A stretch of DNA of 64,000 bases, taken from positions 62,001 to 126,000 of the forward strand of contig NZ_NKHK02000004.1 in assembly GCF_002224245.2 (NCBI RefSeq), written 5' to 3'. The notes beneath the pieces were generated by a model that did not search any database, had not been told where the DNA came from, and saw nothing but the letters and a program-made list of their open reading frames with translations. The stretch is from Moraxella sp. VT-16-12 (lineage in GTDB: Bacteria > Pseudomonadota > Gammaproteobacteria > Pseudomonadales > Moraxellaceae). A program made the translations under genes and the position numbers. Positions 47,609 to 55,449 of this stretch are shown piece by piece (position 1 is the first letter of the stretch; each line of letters begins with the position of its first letter).

Positions 47609-48549
47609 TGGCAAACAATCACGCCAAAAAGCAAGTTGTTGGCATCCTACTGTTAAACAAACCTAGCGGTATCAGCTCACATTCGGCACTAGCTGGTGCC
47701 AAATGTTTGTTTATGTCCGCAGAATTTGACAGCAAAAAAGCAGGGCATACAGGCACGCTTGACCCGATGGCAACCGGCTTGCTTCCCATTTGTTTTGGGG
47801 AAGCCACTAAATTTAGCCAATTTGGTTTGGATGCTGATAAAAGCTATACCGCCACCATTAAACTTGGTGATGAAACCGACACAGGCGACAAAGAAGGAAA
47901 AATCATCGCCACCAGTGCGGTTTTGCCATTTAGTCAGCAGCAGCTTGATGAGCTTGCCCAGACCTTGGTCGGCAAGCAAGAACAAATCCCGCCCATGTAC
48001 TCTGCACTAAAAAAAGATGGCAAAAAACTCTATGAATATGCCCGAGATGGCATAGATGTTGAGCGTCAAGCACGCACCATCACGATTTACAAGCTGACTT
48101 TAACCAAACTGAGCGATGATGAAATACAGCTTTGTGTGGTTTGCTCAAAAGGCACTTATGTGCGTGTGCTTGCCCAAAACATTGCCGAGCAACTTGGCAT
48201 GGTGGGGCATTTGACCGCTTTGCACCGTACGGCTACGGGTGGGTTTGACGTGGCAGACAGTATCAGGCTTGATGAGCTTGATAAGATGGCGTTTGATGAG
48301 CGATTTGGTCGGCTACTGTCAATAGATGCCTTGCTGACACATTTGCCAAAGGTGTCCTTGACTGGTGATGAGACTAGGCGGATTGGTATGGGGCAACGGC
48401 TGAACATCAAAGATAGGTTGAGTGATGTTGTTTTTGATGATGACACACAACAAATCCGTCTATATCAAGGGAAGAAGTTTGTTGGGCTAGGACAAGTGTG
48501 GACAAACGGGCGAATGCAGCCCATCAAAGTGCTTAATTTTAACCACTAA
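47608..48549 (+). CDS. truB: tRNA pseudouridine-55 synthase TruB
   Basis: 313 residues from ATG 47608, overlapping the rbfA stop (TGATG); a GTG at 47605 is less likely. It makes the universal Psi55 of the tRNA T-loop. Catalytic Asp is in GTLDPMATGLLPIC, and KSYTATIKLGDETDTGD is a family hallmark. C-terminal PUA-like domain completes the protein. Confidence 0.96.
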   Translation: MANNHAKKQVVGILLLNKPSGISSHSALAGAKCLFMSAEFDSKKAGHTGTLDPMATGLLPICFGEATKFSQFGLDADKSYTATIKLGDETDTGDKEGKIIATSAVLPFSQQQLDELAQTLVGKQEQIPPMYSALKKDGKKLYEYARDGIDVERQARTITIYKLTLTKLSDDEIQLCVVCSKGTYVRVLAQNIAEQLGMVGHLTALHRTATGGFDVADSIRLDELDKMAFDERFGRLLSIDALLTHLPKVSLTGDETRRIGMGQRLNIKDRLSDVVFDDDTQQIRLYQGKKFVGLGQVWTNGRMQPIKVLNFNH

Positions 48550-48647
48550 AAACCCAAAATTCATCTTTTGTCTGATGGTGATTGCAAAAATCTTAACTCA
48601 GGGTACAATGATAATGTAGTTTTTTGTTATTCTGTGTAAGGATTTTT

Positions 48648-49181
48648 ATGAAAAAGTTTATTTTAGCGACTTTGCTTGCCATTCCTGCCCTTGCCACCGC
48701 CCAAAATGGTTATTATGTTCAGGCTGATGTGGGCTATGCTCGTGTTAAGGTGGATGGTGTTTCAGGTGGTGATGACACAATTTCTTATGGCGTGGCTGTT
48801 GGTAAAGCGATGGACAGTGGGGCAAGATTTGCGGTAGATTATACCCATATTGCTAATGGTGATTTCAACCAAAAAGGCACAAATTTTAAGATGAAAGCCC
48901 ATTCTGTTGGGGCATCAGCCATTTATGATTTTAAAAATGACACGCCTTTAACGCCTTATTTGGGTGTCAAAGCATCCGCCACCCGTCTAAGCGGTAAAGG
49001 TGATGGACATCATTCTAAACACGTTACTCGTACAGGCATGGGAGCGGTGGCTGGCGTACAATACCAAGTTGCCCCAAACCTTGCCCTAGATGGTGCGGTA
49101 GAATATAACTATTTGGGCAAATTTGAAGGGCAAAAAGTTACCCAATATGGGGCAAAAGCAGGCGTGCGTATGGACTTCTAA
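48648..49181 (+). CDS. Opacity-type outer-membrane beta-barrel protein
   Basis: 177 residues from ATG 48648 with AAGGA 7 bases upstream. Signal peptide MKKFILATLLAIPALATA, cleavage at ATA/QNG. Alternating hydrophobic strands, ending in VRMDF with a terminal Phe, fit an eight-stranded barrel like Opa or OmpX. The His-rich loop GDGHHSKH is a probable surface loop. Possible adhesin, but function is inferred from fold. Followed by a terminator. Confidence 0.82.
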   Translation: MKKFILATLLAIPALATAQNGYYVQADVGYARVKVDGVSGGDDTISYGVAVGKAMDSGARFAVDYTHIANGDFNQKGTNFKMKAHSVGASAIYDFKNDTPLTPYLGVKASATRLSGKGDGHHSKHVTRTGMGAVAGVQYQVAPNLALDGAVEYNYLGKFEGQKVTQYGAKAGVRMDF

Positions 49182-49198
49182 GTCCAATATCACACATC

Positions 49199-49231
49199 AA
49201 ACCCTACTTAGAATGTCTAAGTGGGGTTTTT
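49199..49231 (+). terminator. Terminator after the barrel gene
   Basis: AAACCCTACTTAG (49199-49211) with CTAAGTGGGGTTT (49217 onward), G-U closed, loop of 5, followed by TTTTT. Confidence 0.85.
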
Positions 49232-49242
49232 AAGCATTTTGG

Positions 49243-49531
49243 CTATGCAGTATTTAAAATAACCACATTAAAACTTTGTTCAATTTGATTTAAAATAAAT
49301 AACATTTCTTTAAGATACGCCATGTCTTCATCAATATCGCCATAAATTTAAATCGTTCGGTTGCTTGATTTAATAATAATTTTTGTTTTGGGAATGGTGG
49401 TGAGCCTGAATAATCTTTATCAAAAATATGATTTTGAATGATTTGTTGAGTTTCTGTGGCGACATAATTGTCATGCTTATGATAAAGAAAAATGGCAGTT
49501 GCTTGATATAATTTCTCCTGATTATAATTTT
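49243..49531 (-). pseudogene. Frameshifted remnant of an unknown gene
   Basis: On the minus strand, one frame is open from 49529 with coding-like content (for example EKLYQATAIFLYHKHDN and GSPPFPKQKLLLNQATERF). It then gives way, at a T-run near GATTTAAATTTATGG, to a second frame reading YGDIDEDMAYLKEML and ending SFNVVILNTA with TAG at 49245-49243. Adding one T restores a single frame, so a one-base deletion is likely. The beginning is also broken: after the HxlR stop the coupled ATG reads ATG ACA TAA. Family not recognised. Confidence 0.5.
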
Positions 49532-49551
49532 AAGGTTGGATAAATTTTATG

Positions 49552-49923
49552 TCATTTATCAACAGAACTGTTTAAAATCCCCACTAAATTTTCTTCAAGC
49601 CAACCCACCAAATCGGCGATTTTGCTACTGGCTTGCTGACCGTATTCGGTCAAGCGATAATCCACGTGCGGTGGTACGCTGTTGTAGGATGTGCGAATCA
49701 GCATGCCGTCTTTTTCAAGGTTTTGTAGGGTTTGAGTGAGCATACGTTCGCTAATTCTATCAATACTACGGCGAATCTCACTAAATCTTAGCACCTTATC
49801 TTTTAATACCAGCATGACAAGTACGCCCCAAGGGTGCGATTTTTTTATACCAACGCCCTTATTTTATGTTATGATGTTACTTGTGTTAGGGCTTGCTGAA
49901 CATTCGTTACACAGCTTAACCAT
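49552..49923 (-). pseudogene. HxlR-type regulator with in-frame stop
   Basis: Residues encoded from ATG 49815 (87 residues) are the second part of an HxlR winged helix: LRFSEIRRSIDRISERMLTQ, a recognition helix, and VPPHVDYRLTEYG. In the same frame upstream the reading continues through GIKKSHPWGVLV to a TAA at 49866-49864, and beyond it to ATG 49923 with a Cys-rich start (MVKLCNECSASP). The usual N-terminal helix and GGKW-like motif are only partly recognisable. Either a nonsense mutation killed the gene, or a short protein from 49815 is made. Its neighbour downstream is also broken. Confidence 0.55.
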
Positions 49924-50144
49924 ACGCTTTTATGTTAATTGTTTGGCGTGTTATTTTTACATTACCCAACTACTTAAATGTTGATAAAATCAAGTTTATG
50001 CTTAAAGGTTTAAATAGTCGGGCCTTCGTCAAAGTTTTTGCCAATATACTTATATTACCTGCAAGCTTTTCTGAAGATAGTTTAGCGATTTATCTCACTT
50101 TTAATTGCAAAAAACCAATATTCAGCACGCCCTAAACAATACTT

Positions 50145-50196
50145 AACCAAGGCGATGCACCATGTCTAGCAGTGCGGCATGCCACCTTGGTTTTTT
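50145..50196 (+). terminator. Orphan terminator, possible small-RNA end
   Basis: AACCAAGG (50145-50152) with CCTTGGTT (50185-50192), inner GCAC (50157-50160) with GTGC (50172-50175), then T-run (50191-50196). It lies in the gap between the dead HxlR gene (to 49923) and 50254. That gap contains no other convincing gene. No plus-strand gene precedes it closely, so it may end an unannotated small RNA or catch read-through. Confidence 0.5.
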
Positions 50197-50253
50197 GTCT
50201 TCATGGATGGTAAAATAGTTTTTTCATAAAACTTTAAGTGATGAATTATAATC

Positions 50254-50886
50254 ATGTCCATTTATCAGTTTAAACGCCAATTTCAAAACCTGCTACGCCC
50301 CATCAGCCAAAAGCTCGTCGCTCATGGCGTACATGCCAATCATGTGACTATTTCAGCGGTTGTACTCAGTGGCGGTGTTGCCCATGTGGTCGCCAAACGC
50401 AGCCAACAAAACCCAGCGTGGTGGTATGCACTGCCAGCGGGACTATTTATCCGCATGGCGATGAATGCCATTGATGGCATGATGGCAAAAGAACACGGAC
50501 AGGCGAGTGCTTTGGGGGCGGTGCTAAATGAAGTAGGCGATTTAGTCTCTGATGCCTTACTACTCTTTAGTCTATCATCCCGCCTAAACCACAGCAATCG
50601 CCACGGTCTATATCGTGTGATGGCACTTAGTACCATCAGTGAACTCGTGGCAATTTGGGCAAGTATCAGTACAAGCAAGCGAGCCAATCATGGTCCTTTA
50701 GGCAAAAGCGACCGTGCCTTGGTGCTTGGGGTGCTGGGCGTGTATCTGGGCTTTAGGTTTACACTTAGTCAGCCCAAAGCCCGTCAGTTACTTATCATCG
50801 CTCAATTGTTACTGCTTAAAACCATCTATAATCGCACCCTTGCCTTGGGGTATGCCAATACAGGAGTTAGACATGATGCCCGATAA
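50254..50886 (+). CDS. ynbA: CDP-alcohol phosphatidyltransferase (YnbA-like)
   Basis: 210 residues with several hydrophobic segments. The family motif DxxDGxxARx(8)GxxxDxxxD is present in altered form: NAIDGMMAKE then GAVLNEVGDLVSD. So the first and third Asp are Asn and the Arg is Lys, while other acidic residues remain. From memory E. coli YnbA shares the Asn changes, so it is a subfamily trait rather than decay. It would join a CDP-lipid to an alcohol; neither substrate is known. First gene of a four-gene plus-strand run; overlaps the next gene by 14 bases. Confidence 0.8.
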   Translation: MSIYQFKRQFQNLLRPISQKLVAHGVHANHVTISAVVLSGGVAHVVAKRSQQNPAWWYALPAGLFIRMAMNAIDGMMAKEHGQASALGAVLNEVGDLVSDALLLFSLSSRLNHSNRHGLYRVMALSTISELVAIWASISTSKRANHGPLGKSDRALVLGVLGVYLGFRFTLSQPKARQLLIIAQLLLLKTIYNRTLALGYANTGVRHDAR

Positions 50887-52624
50887 AATCATCTCTACAG
50901 AAAGTGGCTTTCATGCCAGTGATGGCACCTTTATTTTTTATCGTTATTGGTTGGGTCGGCCCCTTGATACACTTACCTCCAGTGATAAAAAAGTGATGGT
51001 GTTCTTACACCGTGGGCATGAGCATTCGGCACGGCTTACCGAGATGGCACTTGCCTTTGTGCAGGCGGGTTATCAGGTATTTGCATGGGACGCACGGGGT
51101 AATGGTTTGTCCGAAGGTGAGCGAGACCATGCTGAGAGCTTTTCTTGCTTGGTGGCGGATTTGGATGAGTTTGTGGCAGAGATTCGCCAACTGATGACTG
51201 TCGATGACAGCCAAATTATGCTCTGTGCCAGCAGTCTTGGGGCATTGATGGCAATCGCTTGGGTGCATGACTACGCCCCCAAAGTGCGTAGCATGATACT
51301 GGGTACACCTGCCCTTGCCATTCGCCTATATGTGCCCTTTGCCCTGCCCGCCTTGCAATTTGCCCAAAAGGTAGGCGTAATGAGCCGCGTATCTAGCTAT
51401 GTCAAAGCCAAAGTTCTCACCCACGACCAGCACGCTCAGCAAGCCTATAACGATGATGCACTCATCTCCACGAGCATTTCACGCGATTTATTGATTGACT
51501 CAATCTTGACAGGTCAGCGACTGCTCGATGACGCTGGGGCGATTACTGTACCCACGATGGTGTTGTGTGCTGGCAAGGATTTTGTCGTGAATAAAGGCGC
51601 GATACGCACCTTTTATGAGCGTCTGCGTTCGCCTGTGAAGCGGTGGCAATATTATACGGACAGTTTTCATGCTATTTTTCATGAAACTAACAAGGCTGAT
51701 GTCTATCAAGACTGTATCGCTTTTGCTGATGAAGTGTTTGCCACACCCTTTACACCTGTGGATTTAACGGACGCTGATAAAAGCAGTGAGCACGCCAAAC
51801 GCCATAGCCAAGAGCGAATCGAAGCTTTCATGGCAAAGGAGTTTAATCCACAATTTGTCCTGACACGTCTGGCGATTGAAAAATTGGGCTGGATAAGCGA
51901 TAGCGTGGCAATGGGGGTTCGGCATGGTTTTGATTCGGGCAGTTCACTGGACAAAGTCTATCAAAATCAGCCCAATGGCAAAAATATGCTTGGCAAATGG
52001 GTGGATAGGTTTTATCTCAATAACATCGGCTGGCAGGGCATTCGCATTCGTAAAGCCCATTTGCTTGAGTTGGCAAGCATTGTCCTATCGTCCATACAAA
52101 GCGACACTCCACGACTGCTAGATATCGCCAGTGGTAACGGCTTTTATGCCTTTGAGCTGGCACAGACGTACCCTAATTTACAACTGTGCCTGCGTGATTA
52201 TGACACGCACAATGTAAAAGTGATGAGCCAAAAAATTCAAACCTTGGGGCTAGGCAAGCGTGTTCAAGCCGAGCAAATGGACGCATTTGAGCTGGCTACT
52301 TATGATGAGCAAGTGGCAGATGTCGCAATTGCTTCAGGGGTGTTTGAGCTGTTTTCTGACAATGCTTTGATAAAAACAGCACTGACAGGCATTCACCGCT
52401 CGCTAAGCGATGGTGGCTACTTGATTTATACCAATCAGCCGTGGCACCCAGAGCAAGAGTTTATCGGTAAAACGCTCACCAATCATCGGGGCAAAGACTG
52501 GATTATGCGCTGTCGCAGTCAAGCGGAGATGGACCAACTTGCCGAGCAGGCAGGCTTTAAAAAGATTGCTATGAAGATTGATAAGTTTGGTATTTTTAGC
52601 GTGTCGCTTGCCAAAAAAATATGA
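50873..52624 (+). CDS. ynbC: Alpha/beta hydrolase-methyltransferase fusion (YnbC-like)
   Basis: 583 residues from ATG 50873 with AGGAG 6 bases upstream. A serine hydrolase domain (about 1-300) carries VFLHRGHEHS, nucleophile elbow ASSLG with Ser121, and a C-terminal His region (YTDSFHAIFHE). A SAM methyltransferase domain (about 390-583) follows, with motif I LLDIASGNGFYAFELAQ (Asp417). Same domain order and size as E. coli YnbC as I remember it. A lipid-linked esterase or acyltransferase combined with a methyl transfer is implied but untested. It overlaps the next gene by 4 bases. Confidence 0.8.
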   Translation: MMPDKIISTESGFHASDGTFIFYRYWLGRPLDTLTSSDKKVMVFLHRGHEHSARLTEMALAFVQAGYQVFAWDARGNGLSEGERDHAESFSCLVADLDEFVAEIRQLMTVDDSQIMLCASSLGALMAIAWVHDYAPKVRSMILGTPALAIRLYVPFALPALQFAQKVGVMSRVSSYVKAKVLTHDQHAQQAYNDDALISTSISRDLLIDSILTGQRLLDDAGAITVPTMVLCAGKDFVVNKGAIRTFYERLRSPVKRWQYYTDSFHAIFHETNKADVYQDCIAFADEVFATPFTPVDLTDADKSSEHAKRHSQERIEAFMAKEFNPQFVLTRLAIEKLGWISDSVAMGVRHGFDSGSSLDKVYQNQPNGKNMLGKWVDRFYLNNIGWQGIRIRKAHLLELASIVLSSIQSDTPRLLDIASGNGFYAFELAQTYPNLQLCLRDYDTHNVKVMSQKIQTLGLGKRVQAEQMDAFELATYDEQVADVAIASGVFELFSDNALIKTALTGIHRSLSDGGYLIYTNQPWHPEQEFIGKTLTNHRGKDWIMRCRSQAEMDQLAEQAGFKKIAMKIDKFGIFSVSLAKKI

Positions 52625-53778
52625 CAAAACACAATCAAACACCTGCCAAGCCCTATCGGCGGGCGGTGGTTTTTGCAGGTGGCGGTTTGCGTTTTGGCTA
52701 TTACTTGGGTGTCTATCAGGCGTTGTGTGAGACTGGCAAACGCCCTGATATCGTCTTGGCAATCTGTGGCGGGGCGTTTGCAGCGGCGTTTTTGGAACTT
52801 GCCCCTGAGCCGAAGATGGCATTGGTATTATTACAAAGCCCCACCGCTTATCAGATGTTTTGCCGATTTTATGGTGTTGTGCCTGCTCATCGCATGGCGT
52901 TTGTGTTGCCTGCCACACGGCGTTTTATCAGCTTAAAGCCAGACAAATCAAAACACGCCCTAAGCCAAAAAACGCTTGACAGCCTGTACAGCCAAGCCCT
53001 ATTTGCCATCAAAGATGAAGGCGATTACCCGCTGTGGCAAAGCGATAAACTCACTCAAATATTAAGCCAAGATTTAACCCAAAATCTGGCTCAAAACCCA
53101 GCCCAAATCCCAACCAACTTGCCCAGTCCATCGGAACAAACCATCGCCAGTTTAATGGTTCTTAGTCGACTGCAGACTGTAGATACGGGCTATTGCTGGC
53201 AGTCATTACTGCGTCCATCTGCTGCGGTTAGTGCTGATGTGTGTACATGGCTAGACGGTGTACCTTGTGTCTTGCATGACCATCAGCCTAAGCGAGTTGC
53301 CCCCACAGTGGCAGTACAGGATTTGCCCCTAGCGGTAGCGGTGCGTGCTTCCATTAGTGATATGTATTATCTGTCGCCCACCCACCATGACGGGCAGACG
53401 CTGTTTGGCGGGGTGCTGGATTTGACTCCTGTGGAGCTGGCGAGTGTGCTTGCTGATGAAGTATTTATTGATGACAAAACGCCCTATGATAAGCTACTTG
53501 CCAGCCCCGCAATAGGCTCATGCTTTGGCTTTGACCCCAATGTCAGGCTAAGCGAAGTCAAACAAAAAACACACCCTGCGATGGTGCATTGGCTACCCTT
53601 AGCGGACAGTCGGCGACATGTGCCCGCGCTCATTGGCAAGCGTTTTCATTGGCAAAAGGGCTGTATTCAGGGCGTATATCCGACATTTAATACATTTAAA
53701 CAAATCGCCCATCAACAATACCACTATGGCTATCAAACAACCAAGGCGTATTTATTAAATCATGACAACTCATCATAA
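52621..53778 (+). CDS. Patatin-like protein with altered catalytic dyad
   Basis: 385 residues. The N-terminus has the patatin oxyanion loop (VVFAGGGLRFGYYLG). The nucleophile elbow, normally GxSxG, reads AICGGAFAA, putting Cys49 where Ser belongs. The later DGG motif (second catalytic Asp) reads FGGVLDLTPVE, with Phe262 in place of Asp. So neither dyad residue is canonical. A Gln/Asn-rich linker (about 140-175) interrupts the domain. It may be a non-catalytic lipid-binding member, a Cys-dependent acyltransferase, or decaying. ATG overlaps the preceding stop; the end overlaps the SDR gene by 17 bases, indicating one operon. Confidence 0.78.
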   Translation: MTKHNQTPAKPYRRAVVFAGGGLRFGYYLGVYQALCETGKRPDIVLAICGGAFAAAFLELAPEPKMALVLLQSPTAYQMFCRFYGVVPAHRMAFVLPATRRFISLKPDKSKHALSQKTLDSLYSQALFAIKDEGDYPLWQSDKLTQILSQDLTQNLAQNPAQIPTNLPSPSEQTIASLMVLSRLQTVDTGYCWQSLLRPSAAVSADVCTWLDGVPCVLHDHQPKRVAPTVAVQDLPLAVAVRASISDMYYLSPTHHDGQTLFGGVLDLTPVELASVLADEVFIDDKTPYDKLLASPAIGSCFGFDPNVRLSEVKQKTHPAMVHWLPLADSRRHVPALIGKRFHWQKGCIQGVYPTFNTFKQIAHQQYHYGYQTTKAYLLNHDNSS

Positions 53779-54556
53779 ACACTGCGTAATCATCGGGGGT
53801 ACCAGCGGTATTGGGCTGGCACTTGCCAATGATTATCTGGACAAATCATGGCAAGTAACCATCGTTGGTAGCAATGCCGATAAAATCAATACCTTAAATT
53901 CGTATTATCAAACTAACGATAATCTCACCATTAAGCAATGCGATATTACTGATGCCCGCCAAAGACAGCAGTTATTTGATGAATTGGCTAATACACCCAT
54001 GACGCATTTTATTTATAGTGCAGGGATGTATTATAATGAACGCAAATTAAACTTATCCAAAGTCCAAAGTGAGCAAATATTGGCGGTAAATTTGCAAGCC
54101 TTTTGTCAGTGTTTTGAATGGGCGAGTACGCAATTAAAACAGCACCCCAAAAACACCCATCTCATTGCCATTTCTTCTGTGGCAGGATTATTGAATTTTG
54201 AGCAAATGAGCCTATACGCCAGATGTAAACGTGTAATGATAGAGATTTGTCAGGCGTATCAATTGGCATTAGCGCCCTTTGGTATTGGCGTGAATTGCAT
54301 TGCTTGCGGTTATGTGAATACGCAAAAACTGCGTGAATTAAATGCTGGCAATGCTCATCATAAGCCATTTTTATGCTCTGAAAAGCAAGCAGTTCATGAA
54401 ATTAACCATGCCATTCACCGTAATAGTAAATTACATATTTTCCCCAAGCCAATGAAATATGTGGTGAGGGCTTTATCTGGTTTGCCAGAGCTATTATTAA
54501 GCCAAATCATGAAATTGCAATACCAACAGCAAGATAAAAAATTACACCAAAAATAA
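53762..54556 (+). CDS. Short-chain dehydrogenase/reductase
   Basis: 264 residues of the classical SDR family. Cofactor motif GGTSGIGLA near the start, NNAG-like region read as YSAGMY, catalytic Ser in ISSVAG and YARCK as the YxxxK. It probably uses NADP(H) to reduce a lipid-linked carbonyl. It overlaps the patatin-like gene at its start and the convergent CdsA-like gene by 15 bases at its end. AT-richer than the three genes before it. Confidence 0.85.
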   Translation: MTTHHKHCVIIGGTSGIGLALANDYLDKSWQVTIVGSNADKINTLNSYYQTNDNLTIKQCDITDARQRQQLFDELANTPMTHFIYSAGMYYNERKLNLSKVQSEQILAVNLQAFCQCFEWASTQLKQHPKNTHLIAISSVAGLLNFEQMSLYARCKRVMIEICQAYQLALAPFGIGVNCIACGYVNTQKLRELNAGNAHHKPFLCSEKQAVHEINHAIHRNSKLHIFPKPMKYVVRALSGLPELLLSQIMKLQYQQQDKKLHQK

Positions 54557-55321
54557 GAGATAAATTCCCCAAAATAAAGGTAGGGATAATAACAAACTAT
54601 CAATGCGGTCTAATAAGCCACCATGACCTTTTAGCCAAGTGCCCATGTCTTTAATTTGATGACATCTTTTAACAAAAGACTGAAATAAATCCCCTGCCAC
54701 ACCAAATACACCCAACAACACTGCCAATAAAAAACTCTGCATATGATTAAAAGGTGTTAAATAATTGCCTAAAAAAGTAGCCAATAATGCCATCAAAGGA
54801 ATGCCAAATATTATACCTTCAATGGTTTTATTGGGGCTGATGCTGGGAGCGAGCTTGGCTATAAAAAAACACTGACCCAGCGATTTACCCATAATATACT
54901 GACAAACATCGCTGACTTGTACACAAAATATTAGCCACAGTAAAATAGATGTTTGTCCATATTGATTAAGTTGATAATATAAACAGGCAAAGCTAAGACA
55001 ATAAATAATTAACCACGCCAATAAAATCAAATCAACCAAAAACAGCTGGATGATTTTTTGTGGATTATTGATATCACTTTGCCAAAGTTTAATAATTTCA
55101 TGTATGCCTTTTATAAGCATGGCGACAGACAGCAGTACAACTGCCCAAAACCCAAGCAGATAAAAAACAAACAATACCGCCAATAAAAAAATCCAAGAAG
55201 AAACAATGGACTTAATCACCACCAAAGCAGAAGATTTGGCAAATACAAGTAGCAGTCTTAATATTATCACCACCATAAATAGGCTTGCCATAAAAACAAT
55301 GTCATGATTAGGCATGGGCAT
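54542..55321 (-). CDS. ynbB: CDP-diglyceride synthase-like protein (YnbB-like)
   Basis: 259 residues, eight or so membrane segments. The C-terminal CdsA signature is complete: SPNKTIEGIIFG, then GDLFQSFVKR and IKDMGTWLKGHGGLLDRIDS, with the metal-binding acids. It should make a CDP-activated lipid from CTP. A second cdsA presumably exists elsewhere, so this is a dedicated copy for the ynb-like cluster. It overlaps the SDR gene tail to tail. Confidence 0.88.
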   Translation of the reverse strand: MPMPNHDIVFMASLFMVVIILRLLLVFAKSSALVVIKSIVSSWIFLLAVLFVFYLLGFWAVVLLSVAMLIKGIHEIIKLWQSDINNPQKIIQLFLVDLILLAWLIIYCLSFACLYYQLNQYGQTSILLWLIFCVQVSDVCQYIMGKSLGQCFFIAKLAPSISPNKTIEGIIFGIPLMALLATFLGNYLTPFNHMQSFLLAVLLGVFGVAGDLFQSFVKRCHQIKDMGTWLKGHGGLLDRIDSLLLSLPLFWGIYLLFLV

Positions 55322-55449
55322 TCCTTATTTTGACTATAGCTTGGTTGATTAGACATCTTGAGAAATTAGCACTTTATAAGGTTTGTTGAAATTTTAGACT
55401 CAATAAAATCAAGTCTTGAGAGCTAAAATTTTTGAATTTCGCAAGAACT

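Noticed and set aside
49932-50135. 67-codon plus-strand frame
   Set aside because: No ribosome site, no family resemblance, and it lies opposite and beyond the dead HxlR gene.
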